Origin: Lachnoclostridium edouardi
GTDB lineage: Bacteria > Bacillota > Clostridia > Lachnospirales > Lachnospiraceae
Assembly: GCF_900240245.1 (NCBI RefSeq)
Contig: NZ_OESQ01000001.1
Coordinates: 1,961,672-2,025,671 of the forward strand
Direction of reading: 5' to 3'
DNA length: 64,000 nt
The stretch's first letter is position 1. Each line of letters starts with the position of its first letter. The notes below the pieces were generated by a model, which was not told the DNA's origin, did not search any database, and was given only the letters and a program-made list of their open reading frames with translations. The translations under genes and the position numbers were made by a program. This document shows, one piece after another, positions 43,190 through 51,513 of the stretch.

Positions 43190-44224
43190 TTGGCAAAAAA
43201 GAAAAATGAAATAAGTATTCGCTCAAGTGCAGCGGAATATCTTACCTATGTTGCTTCTGTAGGAGAACAAGAAGATAGTATCGAAATGCGTTATGAGGAC
43301 GAAAATATATGGCTCACACAAAAAATGATGGCTACACTTTACAATGTAGAAACTAATACAATAAATTATCACATCAAAAAGATTTTTGGTGATAGTGAAT
43401 TACAGGAAGATTCAGTTATTCGAAAATTTCGAATAACTGCTGTTGATGGTAAAGAATATAACACAAACCATTACTCATTGGAAATGATTATTGCTGTGGG
43501 ATTTAAGGTTAATTCTGAACGTGCAGTGCAGTTCCGTAAATGGGTAAATCAGATTGCAAAGGATTATACCATCAAAGGTTGGGTTATGGATGATGAGCGT
43601 CTAAAGCGAGGTACTTATCTGACAGATAAGTATTTTGATGAACAGTTAGAACGCATCAGAGAAATCCGTGTAAGCGAAAGGAAGTTTTATCAGAAAATTA
43701 CAGATATTTATGCCACTGCGATAGACTATGACAAAACTTCTGCAACAACAAAAAGGTTTTATGCAACAGTCCAAAATAAAATGCATTTTGCAGTTCACGG
43801 TCACACGGCTGCTGAATTGATTGTAGAGCGAGCCGACCACCAAAAGGAGCATATGGGACTTACTACCTGGGCAGATGCTCCGGATGGCAAGATTAAAAAA
43901 AGTGATGTAACGATTGCAAAAAATTATTTAAGTGAAAATGAATTGTATCAATTGAACCGTATGGTAACAGCATATTTGGATTTTGCTGAAAATATGACTT
44001 TAAGGCATATTCCTCTTACTATGGAAGATTGGGAAAAGCGACTCAACAGTTTTATTGAAATGTTTGATTATGGCATTTTGCAAGATGCCGGGAAGGTTTC
44101 TGCTGAAATAGCCAAACTTCACGCTGAAACGGAGTTTGAGAAATATCGTATCTTTCAAGATAGGCTATTTATGTCTGATTATGACAGGTATTTACTTGAG
44201 TTAGAAAAAAATGTGAAGAAATAA
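43190..44224 (+). CDS. RhuM-family protein (Fic/DOC-like context, function unclear)
   Basis: 344 residues starting at TTG 43190, 6 bases after a G-rich site (AGGGGGG). The N-terminal region has an IWLTQKMMATLYNVETNTIN segment, like a helix-turn-helix; WVMDDERLKRG and ATTKRFYATVQNKMHFAVHG follow, typical of the RhuM family found in pathogenicity islands and near mobile elements. Biochemical function is not established. A second, dead member lies at 47109-47605. Base composition is more A/T-rich than the rlmD gene next to it. Confidence 0.88.
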   Translation: MAKKKNEISIRSSAAEYLTYVASVGEQEDSIEMRYEDENIWLTQKMMATLYNVETNTINYHIKKIFGDSELQEDSVIRKFRITAVDGKEYNTNHYSLEMIIAVGFKVNSERAVQFRKWVNQIAKDYTIKGWVMDDERLKRGTYLTDKYFDEQLERIREIRVSERKFYQKITDIYATAIDYDKTSATTKRFYATVQNKMHFAVHGHTAAELIVERADHQKEHMGLTTWADAPDGKIKKSDVTIAKNYLSENELYQLNRMVTAYLDFAENMTLRHIPLTMEDWEKRLNSFIEMFDYGILQDAGKVSAEIAKLHAETEFEKYRIFQDRLFMSDYDRYLLELEKNVKK

Positions 44225-44387
44225 ATGCAACGTTAAAGATGATTCAAAAAAGTGACACCAGTGGTGACACAGTTAGTGGAAATTGTGTCTGATAACTGAT
44301 GCCACAAGGAGGTTAAAATTAGATATATCTAATTTAATTGCTGATTTCCGGCAATTTGCTCCAGAATTTGCTGCGTAATATTGTATT

Positions 44388-44927
44388 GTGAATGGAGCCA
44401 TAATGAAGCTTAATGCAATACAAGAAATGGGTTACGATGAATTTGCTCTTCGCTCAACAATGAATATGCCATCGCGATTATATAGATATTATCCTGATGT
44501 CGCGAGCAATGAAAAAACCACTGGTGAAACAGTTAATTATTCTCTTCAGGCATTGGAAAATAATACTGTTTTTCTCCAATCACCGACAGAATTTGATGAT
44601 GTATACGATTCTGATATACATATTGATTATTTAGAATATGAGCATCTTCGCTTGACTGAATATTGCCATAGATGTGGTCTTGATATTGATGCAAATCAAT
44701 CTACACAGGATATTGGTAATGTTTTGGTTAAGGCTTTGCATGAGCATTACATTGCGAATGGAAATCTTGAAAATGTATTTACCCAAATTCCCAATTCTAA
44801 AATTGAGGAACTTTCAAATAAGTGGTTTGTTTTAGCTGTCATCAATGAATTATATAAAACGTTTGATTTTGGAAAGGCTACAGCGTCTGTATTACAAATT
44901 GAATATCGTGATTATATAAGTATATAA
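44388..44927 (+). pseudogene. Truncated DUF2971-family gene
   Basis: 179 residues. RLYRYYPD, then LQALENNTVFLQSPTEFDDVYDS, is the N-terminal signature of DUF2971 proteins (abortive-infection-like or unknown accessory proteins), which are usually much longer. The frame ends after RDYISI with no C-terminal half, so the gene is cut short. Just upstream, a good AAGGAGG site (44306-44312) leads into a 20-codon fragment without a start. All this points to repeated deletion in an accessory region. Confidence 0.6.
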
Positions 44928-44935
44928 TACAACTA

Positions 44936-45410
44936 ATACATGATGAGTATGAAGGGGAAATATTGATGAAATAATTAGTGAGATAGGTGCATTTGATACT
45001 GTTTATGAATGTCATTCTGAGCTAAATGATAAATATACTATTAAGATATTAAAAGCAAATGATAATAATGCTATCTCACGTTTTCAGAAAGAGGTTAGAT
45101 TAACGAGCCGTTTAAATCATCCTAATATCATAAAAATAGTGGCACAAGATACTACTGGGGATAGAAAGTATTATATAATTCTGATACGGATATAACTATA
45201 AATGATTTAGGTCTTAGCAGACAAATTGACTCATCTTCGATAAGGTTGACTCATGTTGGAGATGTCTTTGGAACACAAAGATATATTTCTCCGGAACAAA
45301 CTCAAAATTCGGAAAATGTTAATGAAAGAACTAATATATATGCGTTTGGTAATTGTAATGCAACAGTATTTGTTAATCAGATTTACTCTCGTAATCCGCT
45401 ATATCAATAA
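44936..45410 (+). pseudogene. Broken Ser/Thr protein kinase gene
   Basis: In two frames the sequence encodes kinase pieces. The N-lobe has IGAFDTVYECH, YTIKILKAN (the lysine) and RFQKEVRLTSRLNHPNIIKI, and stops at about 45195. The other frame resumes with NDLGLSRQ (DFG region) and GTQRYISPEQ (APE region). The catalytic loop between them and the C-lobe are missing, and there is an early frameshift near 44965. It is a decayed remnant of a eukaryote-like kinase, of the kind often linked with defence or accessory loci. Confidence 0.7.
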
Positions 45411-45634
45411 TGATTTTCGTATAAGTGCCACAGCAAGAATGTTAAACGATAGTTGAGACTGTGGAGTATCCTAATGGCAAGATATATTTTTCACTATTAA
45501 ATATAAAAATGTGATTCAAAAGCATTAAATATGAATAATTTTGTGATTTGGGCTGTATTTTTCGTATTTTTCGCATATAATAAAAGTGTGATTTTGAAAC
45601 CTAAAACTCCAATAAAAATGTGAGGAGTGACTCT

Positions 45635-46975
45635 ATGGAACGATTTATTTTAAAAAAGTTGCTGGACTGGAAGAATTCTCCCTACCGCAAACCCTTAATC
45701 TTGAAAGGTGTACGTCAGGTAGGTAAAACCTGGATTCTGAAAGAGTTTGGCAGACGCTGTTATGAAAATACAGCCTACTTTAACTTTGACGAAAATGAAG
45801 AATACAAACAATTTTTTGAAACCACCAAGGACGTAGATCGGATTCTACAAAATTTGATGCTTGCCAGCGGTCAGAAAATCTTGCCTGAAAAGACCCTTAT
45901 TATCTTTGATGAAGTGCAGGACTGCCCTAAGATTATTAACTCTATGAAGTATTTTTGCGAGAACGCACCACAGTACCATGTTGCCTGTGCCGGTTCTCTG
46001 TTGGGTATCGCGCTGGCGAAGCCATCCTCCTTTCCGGTAGGTAAGGTCAACTTTATGCAGATTGATCCAATGACCTTCACTGAGTTCCTACTTGCCAACG
46101 GCGATGAAAATCTGGCGCAGTATCTGGAGGTGGTAGATACGCTAGAGCCAATCCCCGATGCTTTCTTCAATCCGCTGTATGAGAAGTTGAAGATGTATTA
46201 CGTCACCGGCGGTATGCCGGAGTCGGTACTGATGTGGACGGAGGCAAGAGATGTTTCTGCCATGCAGGAAGCTTTGTCCGGAATCATTGGAGCCTATGAG
46301 CGTGACTTTGCCAAGCATCCTAATCTTAGCGAGTTCCCGAAAATTTCAATGATCTGGAAGTCTGTTCCTTCTCAACTGGCAAGGGAGAACAAGAAGTTCA
46401 TCTATAAGGTGGTCAAGGAAGGCGCACGAGCCCGTGAGTACGAGGATGCCCTGCAATGGCTGGTGGATGCTCGCCTGGTGCATAAGATCTATCGCAGCTC
46501 CGCTCCCGGCTTACCGATTGCAGCCTACGATGACTTGTCTGCTTTCAAGATTTATCTGGTGGATGTGGGACTGCTTCGCCGTCTGGCGCAGTTGGCTCCC
46601 ACGGCCTTTGGCGAAGGTAACCGACTATTTACTGAATTCAAAGGTGCATTGACTGAAAACTTTGTATTGCAGACTTTGATTACTCAGTTTGAAGTCATGC
46701 CCCGTTATTGGAGCCAGAGCAACCCACCTTACGAAGTAGATTTCCTCATTCAGCGGGAGAACGATATCTTCCCCGTGGAAGCTAAATCCGAAATCAACAC
46801 CACCAGTAAGAGTATGAAGAAGTTCAAGGAACTGTTTCCTGAAAAAGTTAAGCTCCGAATTCGCTTCTCTCTGGATAATTTGAAGTTAGATGATGATGTG
46901 ATGAATATTCCGCTGTTTATGGCAGATCAGGCAGATCGATTGATTGGGTTGGCATTAGAGCAACTACAGAAATAA
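45635..46975 (+). CDS. AAA-family ATPase with DUF4143 domain
   Basis: 446 residues from the ATG at 45635, 8 bases after GGAG; a GTG at 45620 is the long alternative. The AAA_14 domain has Walker A KGVRQVGKTWIL and Walker B LIIFDEVQDCP. The C-terminal DUF4143 domain carries a nuclease-like core, GALTENFVLQ and PYEVDFLIQ, then FPVEAKSE. Role unknown; this is a common accessory family. Base composition is clearly richer in G and C (most evident at 46070-46650) than in the neighbouring A/T-rich remnants, a sign of separate acquisition. A terminator follows. Confidence 0.9.
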   Translation: MERFILKKLLDWKNSPYRKPLILKGVRQVGKTWILKEFGRRCYENTAYFNFDENEEYKQFFETTKDVDRILQNLMLASGQKILPEKTLIIFDEVQDCPKIINSMKYFCENAPQYHVACAGSLLGIALAKPSSFPVGKVNFMQIDPMTFTEFLLANGDENLAQYLEVVDTLEPIPDAFFNPLYEKLKMYYVTGGMPESVLMWTEARDVSAMQEALSGIIGAYERDFAKHPNLSEFPKISMIWKSVPSQLARENKKFIYKVVKEGARAREYEDALQWLVDARLVHKIYRSSAPGLPIAAYDDLSAFKIYLVDVGLLRRLAQLAPTAFGEGNRLFTEFKGALTENFVLQTLITQFEVMPRYWSQSNPPYEVDFLIQRENDIFPVEAKSEINTTSKSMKKFKELFPEKVKLRIRFSLDNLKLDDDVMNIPLFMADQADRLIGLALEQLQK

Positions 46976-47003
46976 ATGCAAAAATTATTACAGATGACAT
47001 AAC

Positions 47004-47048
47004 AAAGGCCTCCATTGGTAAGCTATCAAAATACTAATGGAGGCTTTT
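47004..47048 (+). terminator. Rho-independent terminator after the AAA/DUF4143 gene
   Basis: GCCTCCATT (47008-47016) pairs with AATGGAGGC (47036-47044) and is followed by TTTT. The 60 bases after it show no gene. Confidence 0.8.
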
Positions 47049-47108
47049 GTTTATTTGAGTTTTCTTGAAATAACCGGTAGATTATCCAGGGAAACTCATA
47101 AGCTTCGA

Positions 47109-47605
47109 CTACATGGGAATATGTTGCCGGGTTTGATTTTCGGCATAGTCAAAATACATAATGACAATACAGTTTAAGTTATATATTTCGTCCTTTAAAT
47201 GATGTTAACCCCCCATATTATCTTTTTCGGTGTCAGCATGTTCAGCAATTAATTCTGAGGCCGTATGACTATGTACAGAGTAATGGAGCTTATTTTGTAC
47301 TGTTTTGAAAAATAGATCGGCCTATGGGCTTTTGGTATCATAATCAATGGAGGTAGCAAAAATATTACGAACATTCATATAGGCCCTTTTTTCAGAAGCT
47401 AGAATATTGCGGATATGTTTAAGAAGTTCATCAAAATAATCTGTACCGAATGATTTCGGATTTTTCAAACGTTCATCATCCATTACAAATCCCTTCCGCA
47501 TGTATTTGGAAAGAATAGAGGAAGCCCAATTTTTGAAACGTATTCCTATATTGTTTCTTACACGGTAACCTATAGCAAGAATTATTTGTAAATTATATAT
47601 TGTTT
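47109..47605 (-). pseudogene. Second, decayed RhuM-family gene
   Basis: On the minus strand the order is LQIILAIGYRV, then MDDERLKNPKSFG, then FATSIDYDTKSP, a stop (47322-47324), then ADLFFKTVQNKLHYSVHSHT, a stop (47205-47207), and a last piece YFDYAENQTRQHIPM ending at 47109. Each piece aligns with the intact RhuM protein at 43190. The N-terminus is missing: the homology begins right after the small toxin ORF at 47594, so a deletion or insertion joined them. Confidence 0.75.
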
Positions 47606-47674
47606 ATATTCAGGATGGATATAATTAAGCCTGCTACTGTAATGGTAATCATAAACTCTTCATATGTACTCAAC
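47594..47674 (-). CDS. Fst/TxpA-like 'holin-like toxin' peptide (type I toxin)
   Basis: 26 residues from a TTG start: MSTYEEFMITITVAGLI, then ISILNINNI. The STYE leader followed by a single hydrophobic helix is the hallmark of the putative holin-like toxin family of Firmicutes, related to type I toxins controlled by antisense RNA. The ribosome binding region (AAAGGGG on the minus strand, 47684-47678) is buried in a stem (47675-47706), as expected for a translationally silenced toxin. No annotation pipeline would readily call it. Confidence 0.6.
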
Positions 47675-47706
47675 CACCCCTTTCGTAAGACTTCCGAAGT
47701 GGTGGA
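47675..47706 (-). promoter_or_regulatory. Stem-loop covering the toxin ribosome binding site
   Basis: CCACC (47675-47679) pairs with GGTGG (47702-47706), with an inner stem CTTTCG/CGAAG. The structure encloses the AAAGGGG Shine-Dalgarno sequence of the peptide at 47594-47674. Confidence 0.5.
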
Positions 47707-47754
47707 AGCTGCCCTCTCAGTTGCCCGGGTAAGTATATTATGCTGTCAAGGTGT

Positions 47755-47785
47755 GCCCCTCTGACTCACTCCAGGGGGCAGTTTT
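47755..47785 (+). terminator. Possible terminator or small-RNA end
   Basis: GCCCC and GGGGGC pair around CTCTGACTCACTCCA, and AGTTTTT follows on the plus strand. It could end an antisense RNA in the type I toxin region, or be a leftover. Orientation and role are uncertain. Confidence 0.4.
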
Positions 47786-47851
47786 TGCGGCTTCTGTGTC
47801 GATAATGCAGTACTCTATATTTTCTTGAACTGCTGATAAATCGCTTGCCTT

Positions 47852-48327
47852 TCAGCTATTCAAATATTCTAAAAGACTTTCAGCCGTTGTCTGTTTGATA
47901 AGCATGTAATCTTTACAAGAATTAAGATATTCCTTCGCATTGTTGTCGGTTACCTCTGGAGCGGCGCTCCATATTTGTTGCGTAAATTCTTTGAATTCCT
48001 TAGTAACATTATACAGATCTGTCTGAGAAATTTGGTTATATGCATAAGCTTCCATTGCTTTCATAACTTGGTTATGTGCATTGATTACAGGAAGTACATA
48101 TCCCCGAATTTTCTCATAAAGAGCTATGACTTCGTCTTTTGATAAAACTGACGATGCTTCAGAATTCTTTTATCAGCAGAATTAACAATATATGATTCAT
48201 TCGTGGTTTTTGCGCCTGAATTATTGGAAAATTATATTGGTGTTGCTATTCCGATGATAACACAAAGAGCAAAAAATACAGTTATAATGATTCTAACAGG
48301 TTTGTTGAACTTTTTGTATTTCCACAT
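47852..48327 (-). pseudogene. Frameshifted membrane-anchored hypothetical protein
   Basis: The minus strand starts at 48327 with MWKYKKFNKPVRIIITVFF, a basic start followed by a hydrophobic helix. It runs into a stop, shifts frame to NNSGAKTTNESYIVNSADK, shifts again near 48175 and continues SSVLSKDEVIALYEKIRG down to LLEYLNS at 47852. The intact ancestor would be about 150 residues: one membrane anchor and a helical outer domain. I do not recognise a family. Two frameshifts make it a pseudogene unless the sequence has errors. Confidence 0.6.
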
Positions 48328-48336
48328 AAGAATTAC

Positions 48337-48567
48337 TTTCAGTCTGATGTAGCAAACATAATAGGAATAATACTGAAAACAGTCTATGAAAAAATGAAAA
48401 ATGGTGTATTTGAGGGTGATGAACTTGTGGACAGCGCAGGAGATGCCAAATTCTCAGAAAATTTAATAGTGGATAGACGGAATCTCATATCTTGTATTGT
48501 AAACCTACACTTTTTAATTATTCAGTTGTATACACCCCTTGTCAGGACGCTTCAAGAATGATATAAT
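48337..48567 (+). other. Gene-free remnant before the trehalose locus
   Basis: The plus-strand frame reads SDVANIIGIILKTVYEKMKN, then an acidic stretch, over about 65 codons without a start codon or ribosome binding site. It looks like a fragment of an unidentified coding region. Nothing else is supported here. Confidence 0.35.
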
Positions 48568-48627
48568 TACACAGGGAATTTGTTTATATCTTGCCGGAGC
48601 AGCCCGGTAAGAGAAAAACATGTGAAG

Positions 48628-48657
48628 CCGCTCGGTATGCCGATACCGGGCGGTTTT
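48628..48657 (+). terminator. Strong hairpin/terminator at the island edge
   Basis: CCGCTCGGTAT (48628-48638) pairs with ATACCGGGCGG (48643-48653), 11 pairs with one G-T, followed by TTTT. It is G/C-rich, unlike its surroundings, and marks the right edge of the decayed island. Confidence 0.7.
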
Positions 48658-48679
48658 GCTGTAATTTCCCTATCCGTTT

Positions 48680-49414
48680 CTATCCGTTTACTTTTCTTAT
48701 TGCATTATCCTGAAAGCGGAAATAGTCTGGTCTGTGGCGGGACTGAGTGTATTCAAACATAGTTCCCTCGCTGTTATATGTATAGCTGGTGACAACAGCC
48801 ACGCAATTATAGTCATTTATATCAAGGTTCATATATTTTTCGTCTATTTCCGTGATCTTTTCTACAGTCATAATCCGCTTGCTGTTTATAATTGTCATGT
48901 GAAGTGTATTCTCCAGATAATTATAAATAGAATCCTGGGCAATTTCCTCAGTGAGGCCGGGCACAGAATCTTTTAAAAAGTAGTTGTGATTTAAAATCAG
49001 CGGCCGGTCATCCAGATAGTGCAGTCTCTGAAGATAATATAATTGTGAACCCAGGGGAAATCCTGTGCGCTTAGATAAAGACAGGTCTGCTGTTATTTCT
49101 AAAAACAAGAGAACCTGGGTTCTGGCAATTTGTCCATTTCTAAAGGCAGATTCTTTAAAACTTTCAATTTCCCCAATAGTAAAAGCAGTCTGTTCTATGG
49201 GCCGGTATATGTTGCGCACGCCTTTGCCCTGCAAAGTTTGAACATATCCGTCGGTCACTAACTTGCTTATGGCCCGGCGGACAGTGTTTCTGGAACAAGT
49301 ATAAACCTGAATCAATGTATTTTCTGAAGGAAGAAGCTCCTGGTAAGGAAATTCATTTGATTCTATTTTTTTCTTTAAATCCTGATATATAAATTCATAT
49401 TTAGCTTTTGGCAT
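48680..49414 (-). CDS. treR: GntR-family trehalose operon repressor
   Basis: 244 residues from the ATG at 49414 (AAGGAAAG lies about 10 bases upstream); a longer open frame to 49528 runs over the promoter and is unlikely. The N-terminal winged helix (about 1-70, LPSENTLIQVYTCSRNTVRRAI) is followed by a UTRA ligand domain. It is divergent from the trehalose PTS gene. By analogy with Bacillus TreR, trehalose-6-phosphate would release it from the CTTGTTTAAACAAG sites. Confidence 0.92.
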   Translation of the reverse strand: MPKAKYEFIYQDLKKKIESNEFPYQELLPSENTLIQVYTCSRNTVRRAISKLVTDGYVQTLQGKGVRNIYRPIEQTAFTIGEIESFKESAFRNGQIARTQVLLFLEITADLSLSKRTGFPLGSQLYYLQRLHYLDDRPLILNHNYFLKDSVPGLTEEIAQDSIYNYLENTLHMTIINSKRIMTVEKITEIDEKYMNLDINDYNCVAVVTSYTYNSEGTMFEYTQSRHRPDYFRFQDNAIRKVNG

Positions 49415-49457
49415 ATGATCAATTCTTTCCTTAATATTTATTTTTAAATCTATACTC

Positions 49458-49567
49458 ATTATAAATGCTGGATAACCAAAGTCAAGAAATACTTGTTTAA
49501 ACAAATTTATATTGACATGTTTAAACAAGTGTGATATAAAAAGATTAAGAAAACTTGTTTAAACAAG
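49458..49567. promoter_or_regulatory. Divergent treR/treP promoters with three palindromic operators
   Basis: The treP promoter is TTGACA (49512-49517), 17 bases, TATAAA (49535-49540). The treR promoter on the minus strand is TTGACT (49485-49480), 16 bases, TATAAT (49463-49458). The palindrome CTTGTTTAAACAAG is perfect at 49554-49567, with near copies at 49492-49505 and 49516-49529. The middle copy lies inside the treP spacer, so binding should block RNA polymerase. Confidence 0.85.
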
Positions 49568-49587
49568 ATATAGCAGGAGGAAGGGTA

Positions 49588-51504
49588 ATGGGCAAGTATG
49601 CTAATGAGGCAAAGGAACTTCTGGCTCTTGTGGGAGGCAGAGAAAATATTGCCGCAGTTTCACATTGCATGACAAGAATGCGCTTTGTACTTAATGAGCC
49701 GGAAAAGGCAGATATTAAAAAAATTGAAAAGATGAAGGTGGTAAAGGGAAGTTTCACCCAGTCAGGTCAGTTTCAGGTGATTATTGGAAATACTGTGGCA
49801 GATTTTTATAACGATTTTACTGCCGCCGCAGGTATTGAAGGCGTGTCTAAGGAGACAGTTAAGCAGGCGGCGAAGAAAAACCAAAATGTACTGCAGAGAA
49901 TTATCACTGCTCTTGCAGAAATATTTGCGCCTCTGATTCCGGCTATTATTACAGGCGGTTTGATTTTAGGCTTCCGCAACTGTATTGACAGCTTATATTT
50001 ATTTGAAAACGGAACGAAAACCTTATGTGATATCAGCCAGTTTTGGTCTGGAATCGACAGCTTCTTATGGCTGATTGGAGAAGCGGTATTTCATATGCTG
50101 CCGGTTGGAATCTGCTGGTCCGTGACGAAAAAAATGGGCACTACACAGATGCTTGGAATTGTACTTGGACTTACTTTAGTCTCCGGGCAGCTTCTGAACG
50201 CTTACAGCGTTGCTACAACTGCGGCTGCTGATATTCCGGCGTGGAATTTTGGGTTTTTTAAGGTGAACATGATTGGATATCAGGCTCAGGTGCTGCCGGC
50301 AATTTTGGCGGCGTTTACTTTGGTGTATTTGGAAAAGTTTTTCCGGAAAATTACGCCTCAGGTAGTGTCCATGATTGTAGTGCCTTTCTGCAGCCTTGTG
50401 CTTTCTGTAATGGCGGCCCATTTTTTACTGGGACCTATTGGCTGGAAAATAGGAACAGCGATTTCCTCAGTAGTGTACGCCGGCATTACAGGGCCTTTGA
50501 AAATTTTGTTCGGAGCGTTTTTCGGATTTATATATGCACCCCTTGTTATTACAGGACTGCACCACATGTCCAATGCTATTGATTTACAGTTGATTGCAGA
50601 CTACGAAGGAACTATGCTGTGGCCTATGATCGCCCTGTCTAATATTGCCCAGGGATCTGCTGTTTTAGGAATGATTTTTCTCCAGCGCAAAAATGCCGAA
50701 GCACAGGAGGTCAATGTGCCGGCTGGAATTTCCTGTTATCTGGGGGTTACGGAACCTGCTATTTTTGGTGTTAATCTGAAGTACGGATTTCCGTTTATCT
50801 GCGGCATGATCGGCTCTGCCTGCGCCGCGGTTCTGTGCGTGGCAACTAATACTACAGCCAATGCAATCGGCGTTGGAGGACTTCCGGGAATTTTATCTAT
50901 TCAGACAAAATACATGGGTAGTTTCGCTATATGTATGGCCGTAGCAGTGGCAGTTCCGTTTATTTTAACTGTAATTGTAGGAAAGAAGAAACTTATATCA
51001 AAAGAAAAGGAACCTGAAAATGAGAAAAGCGCAGATAATGGAACAACAGTAGAGTTAAAGGCTTTTCTTAAAGGAAAGGTAATTCCGTTAAAGGATGTAA
51101 ATGACGGCGTATTCTCAGAAGGAATAATGGGGGAAGGAGTTGCTATTATTCCGGAAAATGAAATTTTATATGCCCCGGCAGACGGAAAAGTAACTGTGGT
51201 GATGCCGGATTCCTGTCACGCCTGCGGACTTCTCATGGAAAATGGGGCAGAGCTTTTGCTTCATATTGGAATTGACACAGTAGATATGCAGGGAGACGGA
51301 TTTGAGTATTTAATAAAAGAAGGGGATACGGTAAAAGCAGGCGATCCATTAATCCGCTTCAGCCGTGAAAAAATCAAAAAGGCGGGCCACCCTGATGTGA
51401 CGGTCTGCATAATTACCGACTGTGGGGAAGATAAAAAGATTAAGTTTTACACTGACATAGAGGCAGAGGAAAAGACTACTGTAATTGGAAGTATTGGAGA
51501 ATAA
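49588..51504 (+). CDS. treP: Trehalose-specific PTS enzyme IIBCA
   Basis: 638 residues from the ATG at 49588, preceded by AGGAGG; the longer TTG start lies in the operator. Domain order is EIIB (about 1-85; phosphocysteine in VSHCMTRMRF), EIIC with about ten membrane segments (about 105-460), and a glucose-type EIIA (about 490-635; phosphohistidine in LLLHIGIDTVDMQG). It imports trehalose as trehalose-6-phosphate. The fused EIIA makes it independent of a separate EIIA-Glc. The hydrolase gene follows nine bases later. Confidence 0.93.
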   Translation: MGKYANEAKELLALVGGRENIAAVSHCMTRMRFVLNEPEKADIKKIEKMKVVKGSFTQSGQFQVIIGNTVADFYNDFTAAAGIEGVSKETVKQAAKKNQNVLQRIITALAEIFAPLIPAIITGGLILGFRNCIDSLYLFENGTKTLCDISQFWSGIDSFLWLIGEAVFHMLPVGICWSVTKKMGTTQMLGIVLGLTLVSGQLLNAYSVATTAAADIPAWNFGFFKVNMIGYQAQVLPAILAAFTLVYLEKFFRKITPQVVSMIVVPFCSLVLSVMAAHFLLGPIGWKIGTAISSVVYAGITGPLKILFGAFFGFIYAPLVITGLHHMSNAIDLQLIADYEGTMLWPMIALSNIAQGSAVLGMIFLQRKNAEAQEVNVPAGISCYLGVTEPAIFGVNLKYGFPFICGMIGSACAAVLCVATNTTANAIGVGGLPGILSIQTKYMGSFAICMAVAVAVPFILTVIVGKKKLISKEKEPENEKSADNGTTVELKAFLKGKVIPLKDVNDGVFSEGIMGEGVAIIPENEILYAPADGKVTVVMPDSCHACGLLMENGAELLLHIGIDTVDMQGDGFEYLIKEGDTVKAGDPLIRFSREKIKKAGHPDVTVCIITDCGEDKKIKFYTDIEAEEKTTVIGSIGE

Positions 51505-51513
51505 GGAGAAAAA

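Noticed and set aside
49492..49567. CRISPR-like or attachment-site repeats near treR
   Set aside because: The three copies are palindromic, irregularly spaced and placed at promoters, which fits operators; no spacers are present.
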